DNA from: Conus ventricosus
Taxonomy: Eukaryota > Mollusca > Gastropoda > Neogastropoda > Conidae
Reading direction: 5' to 3'
Length of the DNA: 20,000 nucleotides
Assembly (NCBI GenBank): GCA_018398815.1
Contig: CM031622.1
Span: 18,743,994 to 18,763,993 of the forward strand
The position numbers and the translations under genes are program-made. The notes under the pieces were generated by a model, which saw nothing but the letters and a program-made list of their open reading frames with translations, was not told the origin of the DNA and ran no database searches. Positions 6,703-15,783 of this stretch are shown piece after piece. Positions within the stretch are counted from its first letter, which is position 1. The number at the start of each line of letters is the position of its first letter.

Positions 6703-9700
6703 GTCTTCATATATAGGCTGTTCATTTTCAGCAGACTGTTTTTATATACTTGGTTCAGAAATTCCTGACAGACTGTTTTACAATGACCTGTGGTAGCCTA
6801 CTAACGGATTCTGTATTCTAAAGGGGTTATCTTAACATGCATGCTCTTCCAAACAGACTATCTTGATATGCACGGTTATCTTCATACGCATGCTCTGTAT
6901 TCCTAACAGACTATCTTGATATGCAGGACATGTGTCTCTAACATAATGACTTTACACAGACCCTGTGCTCCTAACTGACTGTCTGTCTTCATGTTTAGGC
7001 TCTATAATCACAAACACTCTTAATAAGTATGATCTTTATTTCTTATAGACTGTCTGAATAGGTGAGCTCTGAATTCTAAACATAACATCTTAACTGCAGG
7101 CCTTGCAATCCCAACGGACTGTCGTGCAAGCCCTGTCTGGCTAATGGAGACCCAGTGTTTCTAGCAGTGTTTCTGACAGTCTTGATGTGTAAGCCACGAA
7201 TTACTAATAGCCTAAACATGTTGTCCTTGTGTTACTAACGGACTGTTTTAATCTGTAGATCTTGCATTATTGACCTACCTGTCACAATATGCAAACCTTG
7301 CATTACTAACGGGCTGTTTGAATGTATAGACCTTGCATTACTAAAGAAATGTCTTAATATGTAGACCTTGCCTTACTAACAGGGTATCTTAATATGTTGA
7401 CGTTGTATTCCTAAAGGGCGGTCTTGATATATAGACCTTTCATTACTAAAGGGCGGTCTTAATATATAAACCTTTCATTACTAACGGGCTGTTTTCATAT
7501 ATAGACATTGCGTTTCTAAAGTGCTGTCTTGTGTCTACACCTTGTATTACTATCGGGTTGTCTTAACATATAGACCTTGCATTACTAAAGGGCTGTCGTA
7601 ATATGTAGGCCTTGTATTTCTAGATGGCTGTCTTAACATATAGACCTTGCATTACTAATGGGCTGTCTTAATATGTAGATCTTAGATTACTAACGGGCTG
7701 TCTTAATATATAGACCTTGCATTTCTAAAGGGCTGTGTTAATATATAGATCTTCCATTACTAAAAGCGTATCTTACTATGTAGACCTTGCATTACTAAAG
7801 GGCTATCTTACTATATATGGACACTGCATTACTAAAGGGCTGTCTTAATATATAGACCTTGCTTTGCTAAAGGGATGTCTTAATATGTAGATCTTGCATT
7901 ACTGATGGGCTGTCTTAGTATATAAACTTTGCATTACTAAAAGGTTGTCTCAATACGTAACCTTGTATTAGTAAAGAGCTGTCTGAAAGTGTAGACCGTG
8001 TATTACTAAGCGGATGACTTATTATATACCTTGCATTAGTAAGAGGCTGTCTTAATATAGAGACCTTGCATTGATAAAGGGCTGTCTTAATATATTCCAT
8101 GTACTACTAAAGGGCCGTCTTAATGTAAAGACCTTGCTACTAAAGGGTTGTCTTAACATGTAGACCTTGCATGATCAAAGGGCCAACGAAATATTTAAAC
8201 CTTGCTACTAAAGGGTAGTCTTAATATATATACCTTATTCCACTAAGGGCTACCATACTATATAGACCATGCTATTGATGTGCTATCCTAATATACATAC
8301 TTTGGTTTACTAAAGGGCTCTCCTAATGCATAGACCTTGCATTGCTAAAGGGCTGTCTTAATATATAGACATTGCATTACCCAAGGGCTGTCTTAATATG
8401 GAGAAATTCCTACTAAAATGCTGTCTTAATGTATAGACCTTGCATTACTAAAGTAATGTCTTAATATGTAGACCTTGCTACTAAAGTGCTCAATTTATAC
8501 ATACATTTTGCATTACTAACGGGCCGTCTTAATATGTACACCTTGCATTACTAACGGGCCGTCTTAATGTATAGGTCTTTCATTACTAAAGGGTGTCTTG
8601 ATATATAGACTTGCATTATTAAAGGTATTACTAAAAGGCTGTCTTAATATATAGACCTTGCTTTGATAAACGGGCAGTCTTAATATGAAGGCTTTGCAAA
8701 TAAAGTGGTGTCTTGATATGTAGACCTTGCATTACTAACAGACTATCTTGATATATAGACCTTGCATTATTAAAGCTGTTTTAATATATAGACATTGCAT
8801 TATTAAAGGGCTGTCTTAATATCTAGTTCTTCATTATTAAAGTGCTGTCTTAATATATAGACCTAGTTCTTGCATTATTAAAGTGCTGTGTTAATATATA
8901 GACCTAGTTCTTGCATTATTAAAGTGTAGCTGTGTTTTGTTTTAATATATAGACCTTGCGTTATTGACGTCCTGTCTTAATATATTGACCTTGCATTACT
9001 AAAGGGCTGTCTTAATATATAGACTTTGTACCACTAATAAAGTGCTGTCTTAATATATAGACTTTGCATTACTAAAGGGCTGTCTTAGCATGTAGACCCT
9101 TTAGGGCTGTATATAGACCTTGCATTACTAAAGGGATGTCTTAAAGCATGGACCTTGCATTGCTAACAGGCTGTCTTAATATGTAGACCTTGTATTACTT
9201 AAGGGCTGTCTTAATATATAGACCTTGTTTTACTAACGGGCCATCAATGTAGACCTTGCATTTCTAAAGGGCTGTCTTAATATGTAGACCTTGCATTACT
9301 AACGGGCTGCCTTAATACGTGGACATTTATACTAAAGGGCTGTTCATAATATAAAGACCTTGCTACTAAAAGGCTGTCTTATTATATAGACCTTGCATTA
9401 CTAAGGTGCCGTCTTAATATGCAGACCTTGTATTACTAAAGGGCTGTCTTCAGATATAGACCTTGCATTTCCAAAGGGCTGTCTTGATATATAGACCTTG
9501 CTGCTTAAGGGCTGTTTTATTACATATACCTTCCATTACTAAAGGTCCGTCTTTATATGTAGACCTTGCATTACTAAAGAGCCGCCTTAATATGTAGAAC
9601 TTGCTTTACTTTTGGGCAGTCTACTTCTACCCTGCCTTACCAGTGGACTGCCTCAGTATGCAGACTTTGCTGCTGTCCTTACAGTTTCTTGCTGTTTATA

Positions 9701-10560
9701 TTGAGTGTCTGGGTAAGAAGGCGCTTTAGTCTTGTCAGATTAACTTAATTAGTAGTCCCTGTATTCTGAAAGGATTGACTTGATATGTACGTGTTTTTTT
9801 AAAATTTCAAATGGACTGTTTTAATATTTGGGCCCTACATTTCTAAAGGAGTGTCGTCGCATGTATGCCCCGTATTCTCATCGGACTGTATTTAATCCGC
9901 TGGCTCTGTATTCTTAACAGACTGACAATATACATTTACAGCATTTTAAATAGAGTAAATTCATATGTAAGCCCTGTGTTCCTAAAAGATTGTCTTCACA
10001 CATCGTTCCTGTATTTCCTAATGGACTGGTTTTATACATAAGCCTTATGGGCCTAACATACTGTGCTTACCTGCAGGAGCTGTAGTCATTATAGACTATC
10101 TTCAAATGTCAACCTCGCATATCAGACAGACGGATTTAATATTTAGGTCCTGTGTTCCTAAACGCATGCCTTAGTATATTAGGCCCAGTAATTCCTAACA
10201 GACCGCCTCGGTATGTAAACCCTGTGTTCCAAACAGATTCGACACGAGGACTTTATATTTTTAACGGACTGTCTGAATATATAGGTTGCGTAGGTAGAGC
10301 TCTTGTTACCACACCTAACTTTCAGAATGTATGCATTCCTAAATTCTGAAAAGACTGATGTGATGTGTATAGCCTGTATCTCAGACGGAGTGCCAACATT
10401 TGTAGTAGTCTCTCTTGATATAGAGAACAGTATTCGCAGGGGACTACCTTAGACCTTCTAGTTCTCTGTCCCTAACGCAATGCCCTAACATGTAGTCTGT
10501 GGAATCTCTGCGGACTGTTTCAATATGGAGGTCCGGTATTCCTGATTAACTGTTATAATA
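6703..10560. repeat. 35-bp satellite/minisatellite array, about 110 units
   Basis: A continuous head-to-tail array with a period of about 35 bp. The core form is built from TATATAGACCTTGCATTAC, TAAAGGGCTGTC and TTAA. The edges (6703-7200 and 9650-10560) carry an older form with GTATTCCTAACAGACTGT and ATGTAGGC; the centre (about 7250-9620) is more homogeneous. Unit length varies by a few bases and some units are truncated. The count of about 110 is span divided by period. TACTAAA or TACTAAC occurs in most core units. Confidence 0.95.
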
Positions 10561-10766
10561 CGTCAGCCCAATGAACTGCTGTTCAATTTCTGATGGAATA
10601 ATACAAATAAGTAAGCTCTGTGTCCGGAAAAAAAGCAATCTTGCTTCCTTTGAAGTTACCTTCTAGTTCTAGGAACACAGTTTGTTTATCAGAGTGAATT
10701 CTGCGATGATTTCAGAAATGGTTCCAGAAACAAGGGCGTAGTCGATTTGGTGGCTGATTGTTTCAG

Positions 10767-10852
10767 GAACTCTGTTTGGATTGTCCAATACTGTTGCCTC
10801 CATTCCCGGATTCACGGCGCCCTACATCATCGGTATACTGACTAATCATAAT
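10767..10852 (+). CDS. SLC17A5-like: SLC17 sialin-like transporter, exon encoding TM11
   Basis: An 86-base exon: two bases completing a codon, then 28 codons. The acceptor is ctgattgtttcag (10754-10766) and the donor is AAT|gtgagt (10853), a near-consensus site in phase 0. The protein reads TLFGLSNTVASIPGFTAPYI then IGILTNHN, matching the family's G.L.G..NT.A..PG...P.I pattern in TM11, with the strongly conserved N-T and P-G. The next exon continues TNHN|QTIAQW, the usual loop between TM11 and TM12. Confidence 0.92.
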
Positions 10853-10927
10853 GTGAGTTAGTCACCGCCTCTTTGTCAATGTCTGTCTGTGCTCGCCCTC
10901 CATCACTCCCCACTGTCTCTCTCTGTC

Positions 10928-11200
10928 AATGTAAGTATGTATGTATGTATGCATGCATGTATGTATGTATGTATGTATGTATGTGTATTCTGTCTGTGTG
11001 TTCGTCTGTCTGTATGCATATATGCATGTATGTATGCATGTATCTGTCTGTCTGCCTGTCTATTTCTCTACCTGTCTTATTCATACTCTGTCTTTGTCTC
11101 TCCCTCTCTCACCGTCTCTCTGTCTGTCTGTCTGTCTGTCCCTTTCGTGCGTGCGAATGTGCGTTCGTGAGTGTGTGCATGCGTGCGCGCGCATGTGAGT

Positions 11201-11267
<67 letters not shown>

Positions 11268-11289
11268 CGTGCGCCCCCCCCCCCCCCCT
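10928..11289. repeat. GTAT, TCTG, GT microsatellites and C15 run
   Basis: GTAT tetranucleotides with GCAT variants (10930-11045), TCTG repeats (about 11046-11145), alternating GCGT, then GT dinucleotides (about 11205-11262), then a run of 15 C (11274-11288). All lie within 75-440 bp after the donor at 10853. Confidence 0.95.
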
Positions 11290-11377
11290 CTTTTCTCTCG
11301 ATTCGCTGACGCATACTCTGTCGTGCCTGTGTATATATACGCATGCATTTCTGCACACAAACAAATGCTGATGTTTC

Positions 11378-11535
11378 AACACACACAGAAAAACACAGAC
11401 GCACAGACACACACAAACGCGCGCACGCGCACACACACACACGTGCGCGCGCGCACACACACACAAGCGCGGCATGCGCACACACGCACTCGTTCATACG
11501 CTCACAGACAGACTGACAGGCATAAGGGGAAAGAG
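11378..11535. repeat. CA/CG alternating purine-pyrimidine and CAGA repeats
   Basis: ACACAC, GCGCGC and CACACA stretches (11380-11485) followed by CAGACAGA (11503-11550). The alternating purine-pyrimidine sequence is complementary to the GT array at 11205-11262 and could form Z-DNA. Confidence 0.9.
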
Positions 11536-11552
11536 ACAGGCAGACAGACAGA

Positions 11553-12275
11553 GGAATTACGATGGTTGCCACATGCATCCAGTGAAGAGATTTCATATTT
11601 ATAATATATTTTATTAATTTTATGTTCCCGTTTTCTTCGTCTTCAACCCCCCCCCCCCCCCTTTTTTTTTTTCAAAGTTCAAATCTTTGTCAAGTCATTA
11701 CTTTAATGACGGAAGAATTGTTAGCCTTCACTTGTTTACCCCCACTACATAATTGTTCAGCATTATATTGTTTGGTCAATCAGTGGGCGATTGCATCTCT
11801 TAAGAGATCCAAGTAAAGTTTGTTCTGCACAATTCTTAGCCGCTGACAATTCTTGGGTTATTGAACAGCAGAGCTGACCACTCAGACTGTTCCATATCTT
11901 TTGATCTCCCTTGCATCCTTGAATGGATCCTCAAGCATTGGCTCAAAGTTTGTCCCCTACATTTTATACTGTTTGCATAATGTTTTTAGTTTTTTAGCAA
12001 CTTTTTTCCTCTCCACACTTTCGTTTTGTGTCATCTACTACCCTTCGCAGGCTACTTTGAGGGTGCTGTTGGAATCTTTTTTGAACCCTTGGTGGTGAGA
12101 ACACCACAGAATTATGGACTGTCGTGTGTCTCTGTTTGACGCCAAGAGCACAGACGCAATAAACCGTGTCTCCCTGATAAGTCCGATCCAGCGGACGAAA
12201 GGCTTAGGAGCAGGCAATGTAAGTAGATCTGACTTCGAAAGGGATTACGATGGTTTCCTCATACAGCTACTGAAA
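11553..12275 (+). mobile_element. Copy 2 of the poly-C-bearing repeat family
   Basis: Block order: a partial end block (TTACGATGGTTGCC, 11557-11570); TATGTTCCCGTTTTCTTCGTC; a 15-base C run (11647-11661); a block beginning AAGTTCAAATCTTTG (11680s) running to GGGTTATTGAACA (about 11868); then a second block from CTTTTGATCTCCCTTGCATC (11898) to GGTGGTGAGAACACCACAG (about 12090-12110) and GATCCAGCGGACGAAAGGC (about 12185). The second block and the following end block are the inverse of 5870-6283. Both AAGTTCAAATCTTTG blocks (here and at about 12366) are direct repeats about 685 bp apart. Confidence 0.8.
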
Positions 12276-12715
12276 GGGTTTTTTTTTAAATTTTATGTTC
12301 CCGTTTTCTTCATCTTCAGCTATGCCCCCCCCCCCCCCCCCCCCACCTTTTTGTGTGTGTGTGTAAAGTTCAAATCTTTGCCAGGTCATTACTATAATGA
12401 CGGAAGAATTGCTAGCCTGATTTGTTATCTTCTCCTACTAAATTGTTTAGCATTATATTGTTCGGTCAATCAGTGGGATATTGCATCTCTTAGGAAATTA
12501 AAAAAAAAAAAGCTTGCTCTGCACATTTCTTTGCCTCTGACAATGCTTGGGTTATTGAACACTAGAAAAAGAAAACATAAAATCAGGGAACTATATTACA
12601 GTTATTTAACCCTTCAACTACCAGCATAGGGAACCATCATAATCCTTCCCAAGACAGATCTATTCATGTCGTCTGCGCCTAGTCGTCTGCTGGATCGGAC
12701 TCATCAGGGAGAGTT
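12171..12715 (+). mobile_element. Copy 3 of the repeat family, flanked by about 105-bp inverted repeats
   Basis: Positions 12171-12275 and 12606-12715 are inverse complements with mismatches. The shared landmarks are GATCCAGCGG against CTGGATCGG, and GGATTACGATGG against CCATCATAATCC. Between them lies the internal block with a 20-base C run (12325-12344) and the AAGTTCAAATCTTTGCC to GGGTTATTGAACAC segment seen also in copy 2. This makes a 545-bp foldback or MITE-like unit. Target-site duplications were not identified by eye. Confidence 0.7.
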
Positions 12716-12849
12716 TTTTTTTAACTGACATGCACAGAACGTGTATGGTTTCAGCAAAGAGGAAATCAGTATTGGAACCCATGACTCAGTTATAAAGGCA
12801 ACCAGGAGAGTGCATACTCCTGTCACGTTCTTAGGGGACCCTACTTCAC

Positions 12850-13035
12850 TTTTGTGGATCTGGATCCGTGGTGGGCACTCAAAGTTTGTAGGCTCGGCGT
12901 TGGTCCACATTGGATATTTCTGCCAAGTTTGGTTGAAATCAGTGGAGCACTGTGTTGTCTTGTGGACAGACAGACAAACAAACAAATACGGGCAAAACAT
13001 ATACTCCTTCCCGGAGGCAAAACAGTCCGGCGTGT
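12850..13035 (+). repeat. Dispersed repeat with CCAAGTTTGGTTGAAATCAG and CAGACAGACAAACAAAC
   Basis: The segment TGCCAAGTTTGGTTGAAATC (about 12920-12940) followed by about 25 bases, then GACAGACAGACAAACAAACA and CCTTCCCGGAGGC, resembles a motif that recurs in many animal repeat libraries. That resemblance is from memory, so the class is not assigned. The open frame across it (12741-13067) is not taken as a gene. Confidence 0.4.
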
Positions 13036-13331
13036 TCGTCAGATTTGAAACCAATGGCAGCGGATGATCGATACACACACTACTCCATGTAATTTGTGAA
13101 AAGTCTGTCAGCTTTCTCCTTAGCGGCAACACGGATCTGTACATTGTCATTTGTTCCTTAACGCCAACGCTGAGTCGCTGTAGTGGTTCTTTTCGGCACA
13201 GTCATCACAGTGTTCGTTTTTCAGTGCTGTTACATCGCATTGTTCATTTTCTGTGCGCAGTCTTTATCTGATCTGCTGGAAAATGATTCTACTGACCATG
13301 TCGTTTAGGTCTTTGGAGGTGTTCAGGATCT

Positions 13332-13603
13332 TTTTAGTTGTGTTGAGAGGCAGGATGTACATTTGGACTTTCTCAACCTTTTCCGTCTGAGGCGAAAAAG
13401 TGCGTTCTGTGCCATTTAGAAGTAGACACCTCTGTGCAAGGCAGTATAGGACATTATACAGGAAGAAATATTCACAATCTGTCCTACACTGCTATGCATA
13501 CATATGTCTTATCCTAGATGGCAAAGAACGCATTTTCCGCGTCATGTGGAAAAGGTTGAGCTGCTCAAGTGTTTAAACCTATTATTTCTCAGAACAACTA
13601 AAA
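13332..13603. repeat. 272-bp imperfect palindrome, MITE-like
   Basis: The outer arms 13332-13420 and 13511-13603 are inverse complements with mismatches: TTTTTAGTTG against CAACTAAAAT, TCAACCTTTTCC against GGAAAAGGTTGA, and GTGCGTTCTGTGCCAT against ATGGCAAAGAACGCA. An inner pair, GCAGTATAGGACA (13441-13453) and TGTCCTACACTGC (13480-13492), differs at one position. Both pairs share a centre near 13467, so the whole element is one hairpin. No open frame. Confidence 0.8.
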
Positions 13604-13699
13604 TAATGATTGTTTCTTTCTGTATAACGTTGGTATGCATGCATCCATGTTACTTCTTGCAGGAAATTGCTAGTATTGGTTTCTCCATAATGTTGGTGT

Positions 13700-13745
13700 G
13701 TACATATCCATACTTCTTTTATGTACATATCCCTACTTCTTTTAT
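13700..13745. repeat. 23-bp direct tandem duplication
   Basis: GTACATATCC(A/C)TACTTC... occurs at 13700-13722 and 13723-13745, identical except one base. A looser related copy precedes it at about 13640-13665. Confidence 0.9.
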
Positions 13746-14019
13746 GGCATCCCTTCTAATAAGTATGGGTGTACTTTCACCCATATCATACAGAAAGGTT
13801 TAAATTTCAGCGGTTTTGTTTGTTTGTTTGCTAAGTAAACAACGTGTTTTTAGACAAAAGATGGGTGAACGGATACTAATAAAGTCATGTCTCCAGTTCG
13901 CACAGTAAACATGCCAGGTTCTGATGGTTTGAAGGCAGGCATGTGTGCACAGTCAGTCAGCGTATTCAGACCCGCACCCGCGGATCACTATACAGTTCAC
14001 CCGCAGTCGCTATACAGTT

Positions 14020-14033
14020 CCCCCCCCCCCCCC
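14020..14033. repeat. C14 run
   Basis: A 14-base C homopolymer preceded by two copies of CTATACAGTTC (13989-13998 and 14010-14019). No link to the poly-C repeat family was seen here. Confidence 0.9.
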
Positions 14034-14416
14034 AACTGTCAAAACCACCTCAGATTGTTGGCGGCCAGCTCAAGCTCAGGAATGACAAGCAAAAGAACAC
14101 AGAAGGCGGGAAAGATTTAGACATGGCAACACTTCATCAAAGTAAAACAACACTAAACGGATAATCCAAATTGGTGCTCAAGTTTCTCGAACAGAGAGCT
14201 GGGCTGGGATACCTATCGTCCTGATGGTAAGTTTTCCACTCTGCCGACATGATCTGCCCGTGCCATATTGTTAGGTCCTAGGAGCAGACGTCGTTTAAAC
14301 ATGAATTCGGGCCCAGGTTAAAATAACATAACAGACTCTGAAAAAGATATAGATTACGAATTCCACAGGTTCTAAGTATTTTCCTTTTATCACTTTTTTT
14401 CGCTCTGGGGAAAGGA

Positions 14417-14482
14417 GAAGGGTGGGAGGAGGGGGGGGGGGGGGGGGGGGGGGGGGGTGGTGGTGGAGGGGGGGGGGTGGCG
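14417..14482. repeat. G-rich tract with a 27-base G run
   Basis: GAAGGGTGGGAGGA leads into 27 G (14431-14457), then TGGTGGTGGAGGGGGGGGG. The plus strand (the transcript strand) can form many alternative G-quadruplexes. Confidence 0.93.
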
Positions 14483-14559
14483 GTCTTCTTATCCGTACCA
14501 TGTCCACGGCATTACTCCGACGTAGTTCATTCTAGATCCCTGTCCACAGCCACGGCCTT

Positions 14560-14691
14560 GCTTGTCACGTCGCTGCCCTGGTATCGGCAAATCCATAAGA
14601 ACCAGTCAGTATTGAGTCATTCTGAGCTTGTCACGTCGCTGCCCTGGTATCGGCAAATCCATAAGAACCAGTCAGTATTGAGTCATTCTGA
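14560..14691. repeat. Perfect 66-bp tandem duplication
   Basis: The unit starting CTTGTCACGTCGCTGCC at 14561 recurs at 14627 with no mismatch seen over 66 bp, ending CATTCTGA. Perfect identity points to a very recent duplication or an assembly duplication. It lies in a 96-codon open frame with no recognised similarity, which is not called as a gene. Confidence 0.95.
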
Positions 14692-15099
14692 GGCAGCTCA
14701 CCAGAGGAGACTGCTTCTGCACTTCGGCCAAGTCCACTCGGCGGTATTCAGCAGCGTCCTGTTCTGATCCAACTTACAAAGGACACCACCTACTATAAAC
14801 ACCCTATTGACGACAGTAATTGTTTAGTTGCGGAGACAGGATGAGTGAGCCTGTCCTTTCAGAGGATGCCACCGCGCCCGTCCCATGGGCTTGTCGCTGT
14901 CGATGACCCCTGACCTCAGTGCGGCCGTTAAGGCTGAGAGAAAATCCAAGACCACGAATGCAGGATATGAATGAAAGCCCACAGTATCTGGAACAATTTC
15001 ACGTTGATCGTCGAAGAAGAAGGCAATGATAATACCATTGATGTCCAGTCGGGTCAGACTTCATGACATGGCTGATTTCTATTCTTACTTTCATAGTAT

Positions 15100-15375
15100 A
15101 TCCCGGTGCTGACTAGGTAGTAGTGCTGACCAGTAGATACATACACGTGCAGTGTTGCTCAGGAAATCCGAACATCACTTTCAGAGTTGCACCCATTAAG
15201 AGGAGGAAACTCAACGGCGGGATTCCAGTCTTCCCATTGGAATCCTCTCGAAACTCAGCTCTTGGCAGGAACGGTCAGGACGGAAAAATCTCACAAATAA
15301 ATGACTTTGATGGGAATTGAACCCAAGACCACCCTGTCTGCAACTTGCAACGCTGACCATCGTCTCACGGTCGTT
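15100..15375 (-). mobile_element. tRNA-derived SINE-like element, minus strand
   Basis: On the minus strand, 15323-15313 reads GGTTCAATTCC, an excellent Pol III B box, in the context GGTCTTGGGTTCAATTCCCA. An A-box-like GATGGTCAGC lies upstream at about 15363. The body extends to about 15100 with no tail identified. The head differs from that of the SINE at 4745, so this is a second SINE family or subfamily. Confidence 0.6.
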
Positions 15376-15384
15376 GGTTGGTTT

Positions 15385-15545
15385 TTGGTGTTCCTTGCTG
15401 TCTTTTTGTTGTCTTTTTTGTTGTCTTTTTTGTTGTCTTTTTTGTTGTCTTTTTGTTGTCTTTTTGTTGTTTTTTGTTGGTTTTTTTGTTGTCTTTTTGT
15501 TGTCTTTTTTGTTGTTTTTTGTTGTCGTTTTGTTGTCTGTTTTGT
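15385..15545. repeat. TTTTTGTTGTC tandem array (11-12 bp period)
   Basis: About 13 units of TTTTTGTTGTC/TTTTTTGTTGTC. The array lies only about 60 bp upstream of the acceptor of the last coding exon, so it contributes a very long U-rich tract near that 3' splice site. Confidence 0.95.
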
Positions 15546-15606
15546 CTACTTGCATCAAGCTCTGCATTGCCTTTGGTAATCGTGTGGGCTTTGATTGACT
15601 TTGCAG

Positions 15607-15783
15607 CAAACGATCGCCCAGTGGCGCAAGTTCTTCTTCCTCACAGCTGCGGTCTATGCCGCCAGCATCTTGACCTTCCTGTGTCTAGCCAAGGGAGAGG
15701 TGCAGGCCTGGCTGCCCCTCCTCCCACCTGCGCCACCATCCCGGCGCCCTGCTTCAGAAGGAGAAGAACGAAGAAAGGGATAA
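15607..15783 (+). CDS. SLC17A5-like: SLC17 sialin-like transporter, last coding exon (TM12 and C-tail)
   Basis: The acceptor is gactttgcag (15597-15606), phase 0. It encodes 58 residues and a TAA stop. QTIAQWRKFFFLTAAVYAAS and ILTFLCLAKGEVQAW match the family's .W...F...A.........F..F..GE.Q.W ending of TM12. AKGEVQ(N/A)W is the form typical of sialin, while vesicular glutamate and phosphate-type members usually have S-G-E-(K/R)-Q. This is the main reason for the sialin-like call. The tail (LPLLPPAPPSRRPASEGEER then RKG) is Pro-, Arg- and Glu-rich and shows no similarity I recognise. No dileucine-type sorting motif is evident in this part; in human sialin that signal is N-terminal. Confidence 0.93.
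   Translation, partial: QTIAQWRKFFFLTAAVYAASILTFLCLAKGEVQAWLPLLPPAPPSRRPASEGEERRKG

Larger units (their letters stand above)
5522..10766 (+). other. Large intron (5245 bp) dominated by a 35-bp satellite array
   Basis: Intron between the TM10 and TM11 exons. It contains one inverted copy of a poly-C repeat family (5705-6283), about 400 bp without recognised features (6290-6700), and the 35-bp array (6703-10560). Positions 10561-10766 look unique and lead into the acceptor gattgtttcag. No coding potential was found. Confidence 0.88.
10853..15606 (+). other. Intron (4754 bp) with mixed repeats
   Basis: Intron between the TM11 and TM12 exons. It holds GTAT, GT and CA repeats (10928-11490), two copies of the poly-C repeat (11553-12715), a stretch resembling a dispersed animal repeat (12850-13030), a 272-bp palindrome (13332-13603), several short duplications, two long C or G runs, a SINE (15100-15375) and a T-rich array just before the acceptor. 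Positions 14100-14400 and 14770-15090 show no recognised feature. Confidence 0.88.

Noticed and set aside
6703..10560. Possible CRISPR-like array of 35-bp repeats
   Set aside because: Units are directly contiguous with no unique spacers, drift in sequence and length, and lie in a eukaryotic intron.
10873..11604. 243-codon open frame and overlapping minus-strand frames
   Set aside because: Composed of GTAT, TCTG, GT and CA repeats giving Cys/Val/Met and His/Thr strings; immediately follows a splice donor inside an intron.
12741..13067. 108-codon frame on + and a 148-codon frame on -
   Set aside because: Overlaps a segment resembling a dispersed repeat; codon content and the CAGACAGACAAACAAAC stretch do not look coding.
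14477..14767. 96-codon frame containing the 66-bp duplication
   Set aside because: No recognisable similarity, intronic position, and frame retention is expected because 66 is a multiple of three.
15313..15375. Possible tRNA gene on the minus strand
   Set aside because: The B box is good but acceptor and anticodon arms do not pair; best read as a SINE head.
15211..15609. 132-codon minus-strand frame, Lys/Thr/Gln rich
   Set aside because: Half is the TTTTTGTTGTC array and the rest a SINE read on its own strand; no domain.
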